A model generated the notes under the pieces. That model did not search any database. It was not told the origin of the DNA and saw nothing but the letters and a program-made list of their open reading frames with translations. The position numbers and the translations under genes are program-made. 64,000 bases of DNA from Streptomyces zagrosensis. GTDB taxonomy: Bacteria > Actinomycetota > Actinomycetes > Streptomycetales > Streptomycetaceae. The stretch lies in NCBI RefSeq assembly GCF_014203645.1, contig NZ_JACHJL010000015.1, positions 1-64,000 on the forward strand. The letters are read 5' to 3'. Positions 8,111-16,965 of the stretch are shown here, in pieces (positions within the stretch are counted from its first letter, which is position 1; the number at the start of each line of letters is the position of its first letter).

Positions 8111-8644
8111 GTGGCACTCGATGAACTGAAGTCCGCCGTACCGAACTACGCCAAGGACCTGAAGCTGAACCTCGGTTCGGTGATCGGCAACTCCAACCTG
8201 CCGCAGCAGCAGCTGTGGGGCACGGTGCTCGCCTGCGCCATCGCCTCCCGTTCGCCGCGCGTCCTGCGGGAGTTGGAGCCGGAGGCCAAGGCCAACCTGT
8301 CCCCCGAGGCGTACACCGCGGCCAAGTCGGCCGCCGCCATCATGGCGATGAACAACGTCTACTACCGCACCCGGCACTTGCTGTCGGACCCGGAGTACGG
8401 CAACCTGCGCGCGGGCCTGCGGATGAACGTCATCGGCAACCCGGGCGTGGACAAAATCGACTTCGAGCTCTGGTCGCTCGCGGTCTCCGCGATCAACGGC
8501 TGCGGCATGTGCCTGGACTCGCACGAGCAGGTGCTCCGCAAGGCCGGCGTGGACCGAGAGACGATCCAGGAAGCATTCAAGATCGCCTCCGTGCTCCAGG
8601 CGGTTGGCGCCACGCTCGACGCCGAGGCCATCCTGGCCGAATAG
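8111..8644 (+). CDS. ahpD: Alkyl hydroperoxide reductase AhpD (alkylhydroperoxidase)
   Basis: 177 residues with the CxxC thiol site INGCGMCLDSHEQ (C131, C134) and the conserved His138 of AhpD. It accepts electrons (in mycobacteria via lipoylated SucB and Lpd) and reduces AhpC. GTG start after GAGGAACACCC. It is the second gene of the ahpCD operon and is followed by a strong UUCG-loop terminator. The last nine bases of the gene, GCCGAATAG including the stop codon, are repeated exactly once immediately downstream (8645-8653). Confidence 0.97.
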   Translation: MALDELKSAVPNYAKDLKLNLGSVIGNSNLPQQQLWGTVLACAIASRSPRVLRELEPEAKANLSPEAYTAAKSAAAIMAMNNVYYRTRHLLSDPEYGNLRAGLRMNVIGNPGVDKIDFELWSLAVSAINGCGMCLDSHEQVLRKAGVDRETIQEAFKIASVLQAVGATLDAEAILAE

Positions 8645-8985
8645 GCCGAATAGGCCGGCAAGCACGGCGAGTTGGCGCGGCGCACGCCGCTGGTACGCAC
8701 GCGCCACCCCGCCTCACGAGCCCAGCATCACAAGCCCCGCGGACAGTTCGCTGTCCGCGGGGCTTTCGGCTGCCCTCGGGGTTCGCCGGCTGCCCGGACT
8801 GCCGTGGCCCGGGCCTCGCCCGTGTACGGCTCCCCTCGGGGCCCGGGGCCCATCGCGTGCGGGAGGCCGTGAACGTACGAAGGCCAACCCTTTCGCGTAC
8901 GGGCCTCCAGCGGGCCTCCAGTGGAACGGCGGCGGGCCCCCGCCGTTGGTCGGCGAGGGCCCGGGACGAGCGCGGCAGCGAGCCG
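8645..8985. other. Intergenic region after ahpD
   Basis: Holds the second copy of the ahpD terminal 9-mer (8645-8653) and the terminator at 8733-8764. The remainder up to the stop of the leftward permease gene shows no gene. Confidence 0.6.
8733..8766 (+). terminator. Rho-independent-type terminator of ahpCD
   Basis: Perfect 14-bp stem AGCCCCGCGGACAG with TTCG loop and CTGTCCGCGGGGCT, followed by TT. It also faces the convergent permease gene. Confidence 0.9.
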
Positions 8986-10785
8986 TCAGTCGCCTGCCGG
9001 TGAGCCCTTGCCCGGCGAGTCCGGCGAGTCCGGCGAGCCCGGCGAGTCCGGCGAGCCCTTTTCCGGTGCGGCCGGCGGCGGGCCCGGCGCCTCGGGAGGA
9101 GTCGGCGGGGCCACCGAGGCGGGTGGCCCGGCCTCGGCCGATGCGGGCGCCGACGCCGATGCGGGCGCAGACGTAGGCGCAGGCGTGGGCGCAGGCGTGG
9201 GATGCGGGTGTGTCGAAGCGGCCGGGGGCGCGGGGTTGCTGACCGGCGCCACCTCGACCACCGTCGCGCCGTGCGGCCCCGGCGTCTGACGTAGCGCGTG
9301 TTCCTTGGCGTGTGCCCGCAGATAGCCGACCACCGTGTTGGTGACGGCCACCAGCGGCACGGCGACCACCGCGCCACCGATCCCCGCGATCAGCGACCCG
9401 GCGGCGACCGAGAGCACCACGGCCAGTGGGTGTACCCGTACCGCCCGGCCCAAAATGAACGGTTGCAGCACATGGCCCTCGATCTGCTGCACCGCCAGGA
9501 CCACGAGCAGCACCATGGCCGCCGTGAAGACGTCCTGGGTCACCAGCGCCACCACGACCGCGAGCGCGCCCGAGACGACGGCCCCGATCAGGGGGATGAA
9601 GGCGAACAGGAAGATGAAGACGGCCAGCGGCACCGCCATCGGCACATCGAGGAAGAAGATGCCGACGCCGATGAAGATGGCATCGATCAGAGCCACTATG
9701 ACCGTGCCCCGCACATAGCCGGTGAGGGTGCGCCAGGCACGCGGCCCCGCTCCGGCGACGCCCTCCCGGGCGGATGCGGGGAACAGCTTGAGGACCCAGT
9801 TCCAAATCTTCGGCCCGTCGTAGAGCAGGAACAGGGTGCTGAACATGGCGAGCATGATGCCGGTCAGCAGTTCGACGATGAAGGTCACGCCTTCGAGGCC
9901 CGCCGAGGTGATTTCCTCGGTGTTGTCCCCGACCGACTCGCGCAAGTTCTTGGCGATGTCGTTGATCTGGTCTTCGGTTACATGGAACGGGCTGTTCAGC
10001 AGCCAGCGGCGTAGCTCGTCGATGCCGTCTTGGACCCGGTCGGAGAGCGAGTCCAAGTTCTCCATCACCTGCCAGACCACGAACCAGCCCACCAGGCCCA
10101 TGATGACGAAGCCGGCGATAAAGACGATGGCGGTGGCCAGACCGCGGGGCACGCCTCGACGGCGGAGGCGGGAGACCGTTGGCTCCAGGAGTGCCGTGAT
10201 CAGCAGCGCCGCCACGAAGGCGAGGACGACGAGTTGCACCGCGCTGATGACGCGCATCAGCACCCAGACCGTGCCCGCGAGGACCAGCAACCGCCACCCG
10301 ACCTCGGCAGCGACCCGTACCCCCCAGGGGACGGCGGCCACCGGGTCGGGGCGGGGCGCTATGGCCGGCGCGTACAGCGGGGGCGCGGGTACGGCGGGTG
10401 TCTGCGAGGCTTCCGCCGCCTGCGAGCTCCCAGCGCCGCCCTGTCCGCCGACTGACGCGGCGGCCTGGGGCGCCCCGGCGAGAGCGGGCGCGGAAGCAGG
10501 CACCGAAGCGGACGCGACCGGCTGCGGGCTGGGATGGGCCTGATCCGCAGCGCCGGGGGCGCGCGCGGCGGCGCCGGGTGGGGAGTGCCCCGGCGCGCGC
10601 GCCCGCCCGGCGTCGGGGGTGTCGGGCGCGCCGGGTCCTGGCGTACCCGGGTCGAACGTACGTATGGCATCGCGTGGCTCGTCGGGATCGGCCGCTTCCG
10701 CAGCGTCCCGTTTCGCGTCGAGCCGCTCAGCGAGCCGGGTCAGGCCGGCGCCGAGACCGCCGACCCACCGTGGCAATCTGGACAT
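8986..10785 (-). CDS. AI-2E family (DUF20/PF01594) membrane permease
   Basis: 599 residues. The core (roughly 210-550) has about eight membrane segments, including RLLVLAGTVWVLMRVISAVQ, VVLAFVAALLITALLEPTVS, IVFIAGFVIMGLVGWFV and the family-typical FLFAFIPLIGAVVSGALAVV with the later VQQIEGHVLQPFILGRAV motif. Family members include exporters, Na+/H+ antiporters and the AI-2 exporter TqsA; the substrate cannot be told. The N-terminal ~170 residues and the C-terminal ~80 are low-complexity Pro/Ala/Gly/Ser. The last codons are a tandem of GGCGAGTCC-type 9-mers encoding alternating SP/DSPG. Start chosen at MSRLPRW, with GGAAAAG upstream, rather than the longer open frame. Confidence 0.88.
   Translation of the reverse strand: MSRLPRWVGGLGAGLTRLAERLDAKRDAAEAADPDEPRDAIRTFDPGTPGPGAPDTPDAGRARAPGHSPPGAAARAPGAADQAHPSPQPVASASVPASAPALAGAPQAAASVGGQGGAGSSQAAEASQTPAVPAPPLYAPAIAPRPDPVAAVPWGVRVAAEVGWRLLVLAGTVWVLMRVISAVQLVVLAFVAALLITALLEPTVSRLRRRGVPRGLATAIVFIAGFVIMGLVGWFVVWQVMENLDSLSDRVQDGIDELRRWLLNSPFHVTEDQINDIAKNLRESVGDNTEEITSAGLEGVTFIVELLTGIMLAMFSTLFLLYDGPKIWNWVLKLFPASAREGVAGAGPRAWRTLTGYVRGTVIVALIDAIFIGVGIFFLDVPMAVPLAVFIFLFAFIPLIGAVVSGALAVVVALVTQDVFTAAMVLLVVLAVQQIEGHVLQPFILGRAVRVHPLAVVLSVAAGSLIAGIGGAVVAVPLVAVTNTVVGYLRAHAKEHALRQTPGPHGATVVEVAPVSNPAPPAASTHPHPTPAPTPAPTSAPASASAPASAEAGPPASVAPPTPPEAPGPPPAAPEKGSPDSPGSPDSPDSPGKGSPAGD
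9012..9055. repeat. 9-bp tandem repeat at the 3' end of the permease gene
   Basis: About five copies of GGCGAGTCC/GGCGAGCCC in frame, coding for repeated Ser-Pro-Asp/Gly residues close to the stop codon. Confidence 0.7.
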
Positions 10786-10840
10786 CTTTCTTTTCCTACC
10801 CCCACTCCCCAAGGCCGTCCGGGACGACGTTACACACACA

Positions 10841-10870
10841 AAGCCCCCGACCGGCGACGGTCGGGGGCTT
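10841..10870 (-). terminator. Terminator of the lysozyme-like protein gene
   Basis: AAGCCCCCGACC / GGTCGGGGGCTT, a 12-bp perfect stem around GGCGAC, located downstream of the gene ending at 10907. Confidence 0.88.
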
Positions 10871-10906
10871 CGGGAGTTGCATGATCCTGGAAGGGGACCT
10901 GCCGTC

Positions 10907-11644
10907 CTAGTACCAGGAGTTGGCCTGCCAGAACGCCCAGGCGCCACAGGGGCTGTCGTACTTCTCGTTCATGTAGCCCAGGCCCCACTTGATCTGTGTG
11001 GCCGGGTTGGTCTGCCAGTCGGCACCCGCGGAGGACATCTTGGACGCGGGAAGCGCCTGCACCAGGCCGTACGCGCCCGAGGAAGGGTTGGAGGCCTTGT
11101 AGTTCCAGGTGCTCTCGTGGTTCACGATGTTGCTGAAGCACTGGAACTGGTCTGCCGGCACCATTTGACGCGCGATCGCCTGCACATCGGCGACCGAGTA
11201 CGAGCTCTTCGGGGCAAGGGAACTGGGGCTGGAGTCGCGCTCAGCGGAGCGACTGGCGGTCTGCTCCTTCTCCTTCTCCCGCTCCTTGGCGGCCTTCTTC
11301 TCCGCCTCGGCTTTTTCCTTGTCCTTCTTGGCCTGTTCAGCGGCGGACTTCTTGGCCGACGCGTCCTTGGCCGCCTGCTTGCGGGCTGCTTCCTCGGCGG
11401 ACTTCTTGGCCTCCGCGTCGGCGGCGGTGGACTGGGCGGCTGCCTGCTGCGTCAGGGACGCGGTCTGCGCCTGGGCCTGGTGCCCGGCGGGAATCTCCGC
11501 GAGGAGGGTCGCGTCGGCTGCGACGGTCTCGACCGGTTCAGTCGAGCTCTTGTCGCTGCCTGCGGCGACGCCAACGACGGCGCCAACGGTGGTGACCGCG
11601 GTGGCCGAGGCCACTGCGAATCCCCGGACCGAGATCCGGCTCAC
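10907..11644 (-). CDS. Secreted lysozyme-like (transglycosylase SLT-type) cell-wall protein
   Basis: 245 residues from GTG at 11644 with GGAAGGAAACC upstream; the open frame extends much further upstream but looks non-coding. A signal sequence (GFAVASATAVTTVGAVVGVAAG) precedes a long Ala/Lys/Glu-rich coiled-coil-like segment (about 55-145: AEEAARKQAAKDASAKKSAA, KEREKEKEQ). A C-terminal lysozyme-like domain begins near AIARQMVPADQFQCFSNIVN with the catalytic Glu in VNHESTWN and then SGAYGLVQALPASKM. Family role: cleavage of peptidoglycan glycan strands during growth or germination. It is followed by a strong terminator and preceded by a leader of over 300 bp. Confidence 0.88.
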   Translation of the reverse strand: MSRISVRGFAVASATAVTTVGAVVGVAAGSDKSSTEPVETVAADATLLAEIPAGHQAQAQTASLTQQAAAQSTAADAEAKKSAEEAARKQAAKDASAKKSAAEQAKKDKEKAEAEKKAAKEREKEKEQTASRSAERDSSPSSLAPKSSYSVADVQAIARQMVPADQFQCFSNIVNHESTWNYKASNPSSGAYGLVQALPASKMSSAGADWQTNPATQIKWGLGYMNEKYDSPCGAWAFWQANSWY

Positions 11645-12067
11645 ACGGTTTCCTTCCAGCCTCGCCCACATAGGTGACCTCGCGGGCGCCAATCGTGTCC
11701 CCTTACCGCTGTCCTCCCCTTGTTCCGGCCCCGATGGTGCTGGGAACGGCTGGTCACGGGAGGCACTGGCCCGGTGCGCCCTTCGCGAAGGTGCGCGTGG
11801 TGCTCGGGCGGCATACGGCTCACGCTGTTTAGTTCTGGTGCTCATGTGGTGCCACAACGCTGGGGTTGTGGTTGTGCCGTATGCGGGGCCTGACAGGACC
11901 CACACCCTGCCGGAGCCACGCCGCGGACGCAATTCTCCGCTACGTGGTAAAGCTCACACGGCGTTTGGCGGCACCTATTCGAGGAAACGCAAGCATGACA
12001 AGACGCCGCGCGGCTAAGCTCCTCGGCTTTGCCGCGCGGCGTGGTGGTCACAGGGTGACGAGAGGGA
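11645..12067. other. Leader region of wall hydrolase gene and phoH 3' region
   Basis: Contains the phoH terminator at 12003-12042 and about 350 bp upstream of the lysozyme-like gene. I looked for the c-di-AMP (ydaO) riboswitch that precedes many actinobacterial wall hydrolase genes and could not match its conserved elements. No gene is evident. Confidence 0.5.
12003..12042 (-). terminator. Terminator of phoH
   Basis: 12-bp perfect stem ACGCCGCGCGGC / GCCGCGCGGCGT with a 16-nt loop, just downstream of the phoH stop. Confidence 0.8.
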
Positions 12068-13390
12068 CTAAACCCGCCCCTCCTCCAGCATCTCGGTCAC
12101 CAGGGCAGCAATGGGCGAGCGCTCCGAACGGGTGAGCGTGACATGCGCGAAGAGCGGATGCCCCTTCAGCTTCTCGACCACGGCGACCACTCCGTCGTAC
12201 CGGCCAACCCGTAGGTTGTCGCGTTGCGCCACATCGTGGGTGAGTACGACACGCGAGTTGGCCCCGATCCGCGAAAGAACGGTCAGCAGAACGTTCCGTT
12301 CGAGTGATTGCGCCTCATCGACAATCACAAAAGCGTCATGCAGCGAGCGGCCCCGAATGTGCGTGAGCGGCAGCACTTCCAGCATGCCTCTGCCCACGAT
12401 CTCCTCAATGACCTCTGCCGAGGTGACGGCTGACAGGGTGTCGAAGACCGCCTGAGCCCAAGGGCTCATCTTCTCGGCCTCGCTGCCCGGCAGATAGCCG
12501 AGCTCCTGCCCGCCCACCGCGTACAGCGGGCGGAAGATCATCACCTTGCGGTGCTGACGTCTCTCCAAGACGGCCTCAAGCCCGGCGCACAGCGCAAGCG
12601 CCGATTTGCCCGTGCCGGCCCGGCCGCCCATCGACATGATGCCGACCTCCGGGTCGAGCAACAGGTCAAGTGCGATCCGCTGCTCGGCGCTGCGCCCGTG
12701 GATGCCGAACGCTTCCCGGTCGCCGCGCACCAGCCGTACCCCACCGTCCGCGGCGACTCGGCCAAGGGCCTTGCCGCGCGTCGACTGGAGCACGAGGCCG
12801 GTGTGGACGGGCAGTTCCGCCGCCTCGGGCAGATACGCGGTCTCGGCGGCGAACAACTCGTCCACCTGGTCCGGGGGCACGGTCAGCTCGGCCATGCCGG
12901 TCCAGCCCGAGTCCGTAATCGCCAGCTCTGCCCGATACTCCTCCGCCAGCAGGCCCACCGCTGACGCCTTGATGCGCAGCGGAAGGTCCTTGGAGACGAC
13001 AGTGACGTCGTACCCCTCGGCCTGGAGGTTTCGGGCGACGGCCAGGATGCGGGAATCGTTGTCCCCGAGTCGGAAGCCCGCCGGAAGGATGCCCGGGTCG
13101 GAGTGGTTGAGCTCGACGCGCAGTGTGCCGCCGAGTTCTCCGATCGGGATCGGCGCGTCGAGCCTGCCGAAGCGGATGCGGTAATCGTCCAGCAGACGCA
13201 GCGCCTGGCGGGCGAAATAGCCCAGCTCGGGATGAGCCCGCTTGGCCTCAAGTTCCGTGACCACGACGACGGGTAGCACAACTTCGTGCTCGTCGAAACG
13301 GGCCATGGCGCCTGGGTCGGCCAACAGGACGCTGGTGTCGAGGACATAGGTGCGCCGGTCGTGCTCGCGGCGTTTCTTGCTGGTCACCAC
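12068..13390 (-). CDS. phoH: PIN domain-PhoH ATPase fusion (PhoH2/YlaK-like RNA helicase-nuclease)
   Basis: 440 residues from a GTG with GAGGGGG upstream. An N-terminal PIN domain starts at RRTYVLDTSVLLADPGAMAR with acidic residues in TELEAKRAHPE and GDNDSRILAVA. The C-terminal PhoH P-loop ATPase has Walker A MGGRAGTGKSALALCAGLE and Walker B HDAFVIVDEAQSLE. In mycobacterial PhoH2 this architecture is an ATP-dependent RNA unwinding and cleaving enzyme. The frame remains open upstream to 13555, but that part is Arg/Pro-rich and lacks a ribosome-binding site. It lies downstream of the isoprenyl transferase gene on the same strand but separated by about 380 bp. Confidence 0.92.
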   Translation of the reverse strand: MVTSKKRREHDRRTYVLDTSVLLADPGAMARFDEHEVVLPVVVVTELEAKRAHPELGYFARQALRLLDDYRIRFGRLDAPIPIGELGGTLRVELNHSDPGILPAGFRLGDNDSRILAVARNLQAEGYDVTVVSKDLPLRIKASAVGLLAEEYRAELAITDSGWTGMAELTVPPDQVDELFAAETAYLPEAAELPVHTGLVLQSTRGKALGRVAADGGVRLVRGDREAFGIHGRSAEQRIALDLLLDPEVGIMSMGGRAGTGKSALALCAGLEAVLERRQHRKVMIFRPLYAVGGQELGYLPGSEAEKMSPWAQAVFDTLSAVTSAEVIEEIVGRGMLEVLPLTHIRGRSLHDAFVIVDEAQSLERNVLLTVLSRIGANSRVVLTHDVAQRDNLRVGRYDGVVAVVEKLKGHPLFAHVTLTRSERSPIAALVTEMLEEGRV

Positions 13391-13772
13391 GGGTGGACGA
13401 ACCCCCTCGGGAGAGGTTGGGGTGCGACGGCGTCGCGGGAGTGGGATGTCCCTGACGACGGCGGGGCGAGCGCCCCGTCCGGCAGCACGGGACGGGCCGG
13501 GCTCGGACCCTGCGGGGACCGTGCTTGGGCCCTCCGCGACAGCCGTCCGCGACATGGTGGCGAAAGCCGGGGCTGCGCCATCCCGTTGGGACGGTCATCC
13601 TGGTGCAAGGGGCCTCCCGGGCGGGCGGCCCCATGCCGCCCGCTGGCATTCCGGCGCCCCAAGGGTGGGCCGCCGACGTGTCAGGGATATTCCCGCCAAG
13701 TGGTCGGCCCATGCCCCGGCATATGACAACGTCGGCGTTTCGTCGTCTGCCGTTCCCTGCCGTTACCTCGCG
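13391..13772. other. Intergenic region between uppS-like gene and phoH
   Basis: About 380 bp without a supported gene. The first part could encode an N-terminal extension of PhoH, but codon content and absence of a ribosome-binding site argue against it. No clear terminator was seen. Confidence 0.45.
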
Positions 13773-14534
13773 TTAACCGCCGTATCGCCGGTGTCGTGCC
13801 GCGTAGTCACGCAGCGCTCGCAAGAAGTCAACCTTGCGGAACGCGGGCCAAAAGACCTCGCAGAAGTAGTACTCGGAGTGCGCGCTCTGCCAGAGCATGA
13901 AGCCGGACAGGCGCTGCTCGCCGCTGGTGCGGATGACCAGGTCGGGGTCGGGTTGGCCGCGGGTGTAGAGGTGTTCGGCGATCGACTCGACGTCCACGAT
14001 CTCGGCCAGCTCCTCGAACGTGGTGCCCCGGCTGGCGTGATCGAGCAACAGCGAACGCACCGCGTCCGCGATCTCCTGCCGCCCGCCGTAGCCGACGGCG
14101 ACGTTGACGAGTATGTCGCTCGCATGCCGGGTGGCTTCCTCGGCCTCCTTCATCACCCGCTGCGTTTCCGGCGGCAGCAGGTCGAGGGTGCCGACGTGGT
14201 GGACACGCCAGCGGCCATCGGCGGCGAGATCACGCACGGCGCCCTCGATGATGCGCAGCAGCGGCAGCAGCTGATCATCAGGGCGGTTGAGGTTGTCCGT
14301 GGACAGCATCCACAGCGTGACGACCTTGACGTCGGTTTCGGTACACCAGCCGAGCAGTTCGCGGATCTTGTTGGCTCCCGCGATGTGCCCCTCGGCCGTG
14401 GTGCCGCCGGCGGCGCGCGCCCAGCGCCTGTTGCCGTCGAGGATGACGCCGATGTGCTTGGGCACCTGGTCGTGATCGAGGCGCCATTCCACCCGGCGTG
14501 CGTAGAGCCCGTACACCAGGTCGCGCAGATTCAC
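13773..14534 (-). CDS. uppS: Isoprenyl transferase (cis-prenyltransferase, UppS family)
   Basis: 253 residues from GTG at 14534 preceded by GGAGGG. It has the family signature KHIGVILDGNRRWARAAGG with catalytic Asp near position 33, the GHIAGANKI segment, LWMLSTDNLNRP, and the C-terminal block DLVIRTSGEQRLSGFMLWQS followed by EYYFCEVFWPAF. These enzymes condense isopentenyl diphosphate onto an allylic primer to make polyprenyl diphosphate for cell-wall lipid carriers. Streptomycetes often have more than one paralog, so the exact chain length is uncertain. It is divergent from the aldo/keto reductase gene, with about 175 bp between the starts. Confidence 0.93.
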   Translation of the reverse strand: MNLRDLVYGLYARRVEWRLDHDQVPKHIGVILDGNRRWARAAGGTTAEGHIAGANKIRELLGWCTETDVKVVTLWMLSTDNLNRPDDQLLPLLRIIEGAVRDLAADGRWRVHHVGTLDLLPPETQRVMKEAEEATRHASDILVNVAVGYGGRQEIADAVRSLLLDHASRGTTFEELAEIVDVESIAEHLYTRGQPDPDLVIRTSGEQRLSGFMLWQSAHSEYYFCEVFWPAFRKVDFLRALRDYAARHRRYGG

Positions 14535-14708
14535 GTTTTCCAGCCCTCCATGCCGCGGCCTGCCCATCCGTGGGGCCGCTCCAAGGGCAGCCACCCTACT
14601 GCCGCCGCGGGGGTAGCGCGAAGCTGGGCCGGTCACGTGCGTATAGCGTCGGTGGGGACAGCCCCCGGACCCGGGAAGCGACCACGCGAAGCCGGAACAG
14701 GAACCTCC

Positions 14709-15743
14709 GTGAACGACAACTCCCCACACCGTGCCGCCGACGACCGCTACGACTCCATGGAGTACCGGCGAACCGGCCACAGCGGCCTCAAACTGCCCGC
14801 GATCTCCCTCGGCCTATGGCACAACTTCGGTGATGACCGCGGCCTGGAGTCCCAGCGCGCCATTTTGCGCCGCGCATTCGACCTCGGCGTCACCCACTTC
14901 GATCTGGCCAACAACTACGGCCCGCCGCCCGGCGCGGCCGAACGGAACTTCGGCACGATCTTCGCGCAAGACTTCCGCCCGTACCGGGACGAGATGATCC
15001 TGTCCACCAAGGCGGGCTACCTGATGCACCCGGGGCCCTACGGGGAGTGGGGTTCGCGCAAGTACCTGCTGTCCTCGCTCGACGCGTCGCTGCGGCGCAT
15101 GGGCGTCGATTACGTGGACATCTTCTACTCCCACCGCTACGACCCCGACACGCCTCTTGCCGAGACGATGGGTGCGCTGGCGTCCGCCGTCCAGCAGGGC
15201 AAGGCGCTGTACGCGGGCGTGTCCTCGTACAACGCGGAGCAGACCGCGCAGGCGGCCGGACTGCTGCGCGACATGGGTGTTCCCGCGCTGATCCACCAGC
15301 CCTCGTACTCGATGATCAACCGGTGGACCGAGGACAACGCGCTGCTCGACACGCTGGAAGCGGAGGGGATGGGCTGCATCGCCTTCGCTCCGTTGGCGCA
15401 GGGTCTGCTGACCGATAAGTACCTGCACGGCATCCCGGAGGGCTCGCGCGCCGCGCAGGGCAAGTCGCTCCAGCCGGAGCTGCTGACCGACGAGGTGGTA
15501 CGGCGGCTGCGGGGGCTGAACGAGCTCGCGGCGCGGCGTGGCCAGTCGCTGGCTCAGCTCGCGCTGGGCTGGGTGCTGCGGGACCCGCGCATGACCTCGG
15601 CGCTGATCGGCGCGTCGAGCGTGCGCCAGCTTGAGGCCAATGTGGCGGCGCTGGGTGCCCCGCCGCTGACCGCGCAGGAGCTGGTGGAGATCGACACGTA
15701 CGCACAGAGCACTGAGGGCGTGAACATCTGGGCGCGCCGCTAG
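14709..15743 (+). CDS. Aldo/keto reductase (L-glyceraldehyde-3-phosphate reductase-like, YghZ/AKR14 type)
   Basis: 344 residues from GTG with AGGAAC upstream. The AKR catalytic tetrad is visible: D65 and Y70 in THFDLANNYGPP, K101 in LSTKAGY, and H142 in FYSHRYDPDTP. C-terminal NADPH-binding elements are ALIGASSVRQLEANVAAL. The AGYLMHPGPYGEWGSRKYLL and NRWTEDNALL segments place it with YghZ-like reductases that act on L-glyceraldehyde 3-phosphate and other aldehydes, a detoxifying role. Followed by a bidirectional terminator. The long frame open upstream overlaps the divergent gene and is not coding. Confidence 0.92.
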   Translation: MNDNSPHRAADDRYDSMEYRRTGHSGLKLPAISLGLWHNFGDDRGLESQRAILRRAFDLGVTHFDLANNYGPPPGAAERNFGTIFAQDFRPYRDEMILSTKAGYLMHPGPYGEWGSRKYLLSSLDASLRRMGVDYVDIFYSHRYDPDTPLAETMGALASAVQQGKALYAGVSSYNAEQTAQAAGLLRDMGVPALIHQPSYSMINRWTEDNALLDTLEAEGMGCIAFAPLAQGLLTDKYLHGIPEGSRAAQGKSLQPELLTDEVVRRLRGLNELAARRGQSLAQLALGWVLRDPRMTSALIGASSVRQLEANVAALGAPPLTAQELVEIDTYAQSTEGVNIWARR

Positions 15744-15907
15744 GCCGTAGCGGCGCATCGGCGTACCGGGCTTGCCCGTGTTCGGCGCCGGGCCGCTTGC
15801 CGGCGAGTCAGGGCCGGCAGGCGGGCGGGGGCTGCGGTTCGTCGGGCGTGCGAGCCGCGGTGCGCGCGGGCGTGGGCGCCGGGGCTGGGTGGTGCAGGAC
15901 ATAAAAG

Positions 15908-15942
15908 CGGGCCGGTCCGTGGGGGGGATACGGACCGGCCCG
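15908..15942. terminator. Bidirectional terminator
   Basis: 13-bp perfect stem CGGGCCGGTCCGT / ACGGACCGGCCCG around a G-rich loop, flanked by AAAA on one side, between the convergent reductase and prepilin peptidase genes. Confidence 0.88.
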
Positions 15943-16020
15943 AGGGGGGGTTTCCACCATAACCCTTCGTGAGGGATGCTGCGTGCAACCTCGAAACCAC
16001 GGGCGCGCTGCGGGGCGTCG

Positions 16021-16803
16021 TCAGCCCGCGGCGAGACCGCCCAGCAGTATTCCGGCACCGGCGCCAATGATCATGAATGGCCCGAACGCCATCGCCGCCT
16101 TACGCCCTGCTCGCCTTGTCAACACAAGGGCTACACCGTAGAAGGCCCCCAGCAAAAGGCCGGTAAACGCCCCGAGGAAGAGCACGTCCCAGCCGTACCA
16201 CCCAAGGGCGACCCCGGCGGTCAGCGCCAGCTTGACGTCGCCGAAGCCCATGCCGTTCGGGTTGATGAGAAAAAGCACAAAGTACGCGCCGCCCAGCGCC
16301 AGCCCGCCGAACACGGCGCGTGACCATGAGCCGGCCGTGCCGGGCAGCAGCGCCGCGCCCCCCAACAGCGCCACCGACCCGCCGGCCATCGGCAGGGTCA
16401 GCACGTCGGGCAGCCGGTGCACGGCCAGGTCCACCCCGGCGAGCAGCACGCACAACGGGACGAGTAGCAGCCAAACGACCAACTCCGGCCGGGCCCCAAC
16501 GGCCGCGGCAAGGCCCGCGCAAACGAGCGCGCACACGCCGGCCACCAGCGGAACGCTCGGCCCGTACGCGCCAAGGCCCGTACGCCACCCGCCGCTGGGC
16601 CCGTCATGCCCGCCGTGTCCGCAGGGGGCACATCGGGCGAGGCCGAGCCAGCCGGCGGCGGGGCCGGTGAGCGGATGGCCACCCGGGCAGGCGGCGCGCC
16701 AGGGTTCGTCGGGCTGGACGGTGAGCCGAAACAGCGGGCGGCCGACCAGGAGCCCGGCGATTACGCCGTACCCGGCGGCGAGAGCTATCAGCAGCACATG
16801 CAC
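16021..16803 (-). CDS. Prepilin peptidase (A24 family, TadV/PilD-like)
   Basis: 260 residues, GTG start, polytopic. Both catalytic aspartates of A24 peptidases are present: D125 in LAGVDLAVHRLPDVLTLP and D189 in GMGFGDVKLAL. Near the N-terminus C58xxC61 (CAPCGHG) resembles the zinc-binding cysteines of bifunctional prepilin peptidases, although only a partial set is seen. It should cleave the short leader of the Flp pilin at about 22 kb and possibly TadE-like pseudopilins. It is separated from the Tad operon by about 3 kb holding unrelated genes. Confidence 0.9.
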   Translation of the reverse strand: MHVLLIALAAGYGVIAGLLVGRPLFRLTVQPDEPWRAACPGGHPLTGPAAGWLGLARCAPCGHGGHDGPSGGWRTGLGAYGPSVPLVAGVCALVCAGLAAAVGARPELVVWLLLVPLCVLLAGVDLAVHRLPDVLTLPMAGGSVALLGGAALLPGTAGSWSRAVFGGLALGGAYFVLFLINPNGMGFGDVKLALTAGVALGWYGWDVLFLGAFTGLLLGAFYGVALVLTRRAGRKAAMAFGPFMIIGAGAGILLGGLAAG

Positions 16804-16965
16804 GACCCGAGCCTACGGAAAGGCCGCGCGCGGCCCCGCGGGGCTGATACAACCCTGAGCGGGCCGCACGGCGCGCACCCCACCGGCCCGTGGCCTCGGC
16901 TAGCTGTCTTGTCCACGAAGGTCGGGGGTGGGCAGCAGACGGTGGCGTGGGGCAGGGGGCAGGGG

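Noticed and set aside
8986..10785. Quorum-sensing (AI-2) transporter
   Set aside because: The family name AI-2E is broad; no evidence that this member exports AI-2, so only a permease is called.
11645..11950. c-di-AMP (ydaO) riboswitch upstream of the lysozyme-like gene
   Set aside because: Expected from biology, but the conserved riboswitch core elements could not be found in the leader.
13391..13555. Extended N-terminus of PhoH
   Set aside because: Arg/Pro-rich extension without ribosome-binding site; family proteins begin just before the PIN domain.
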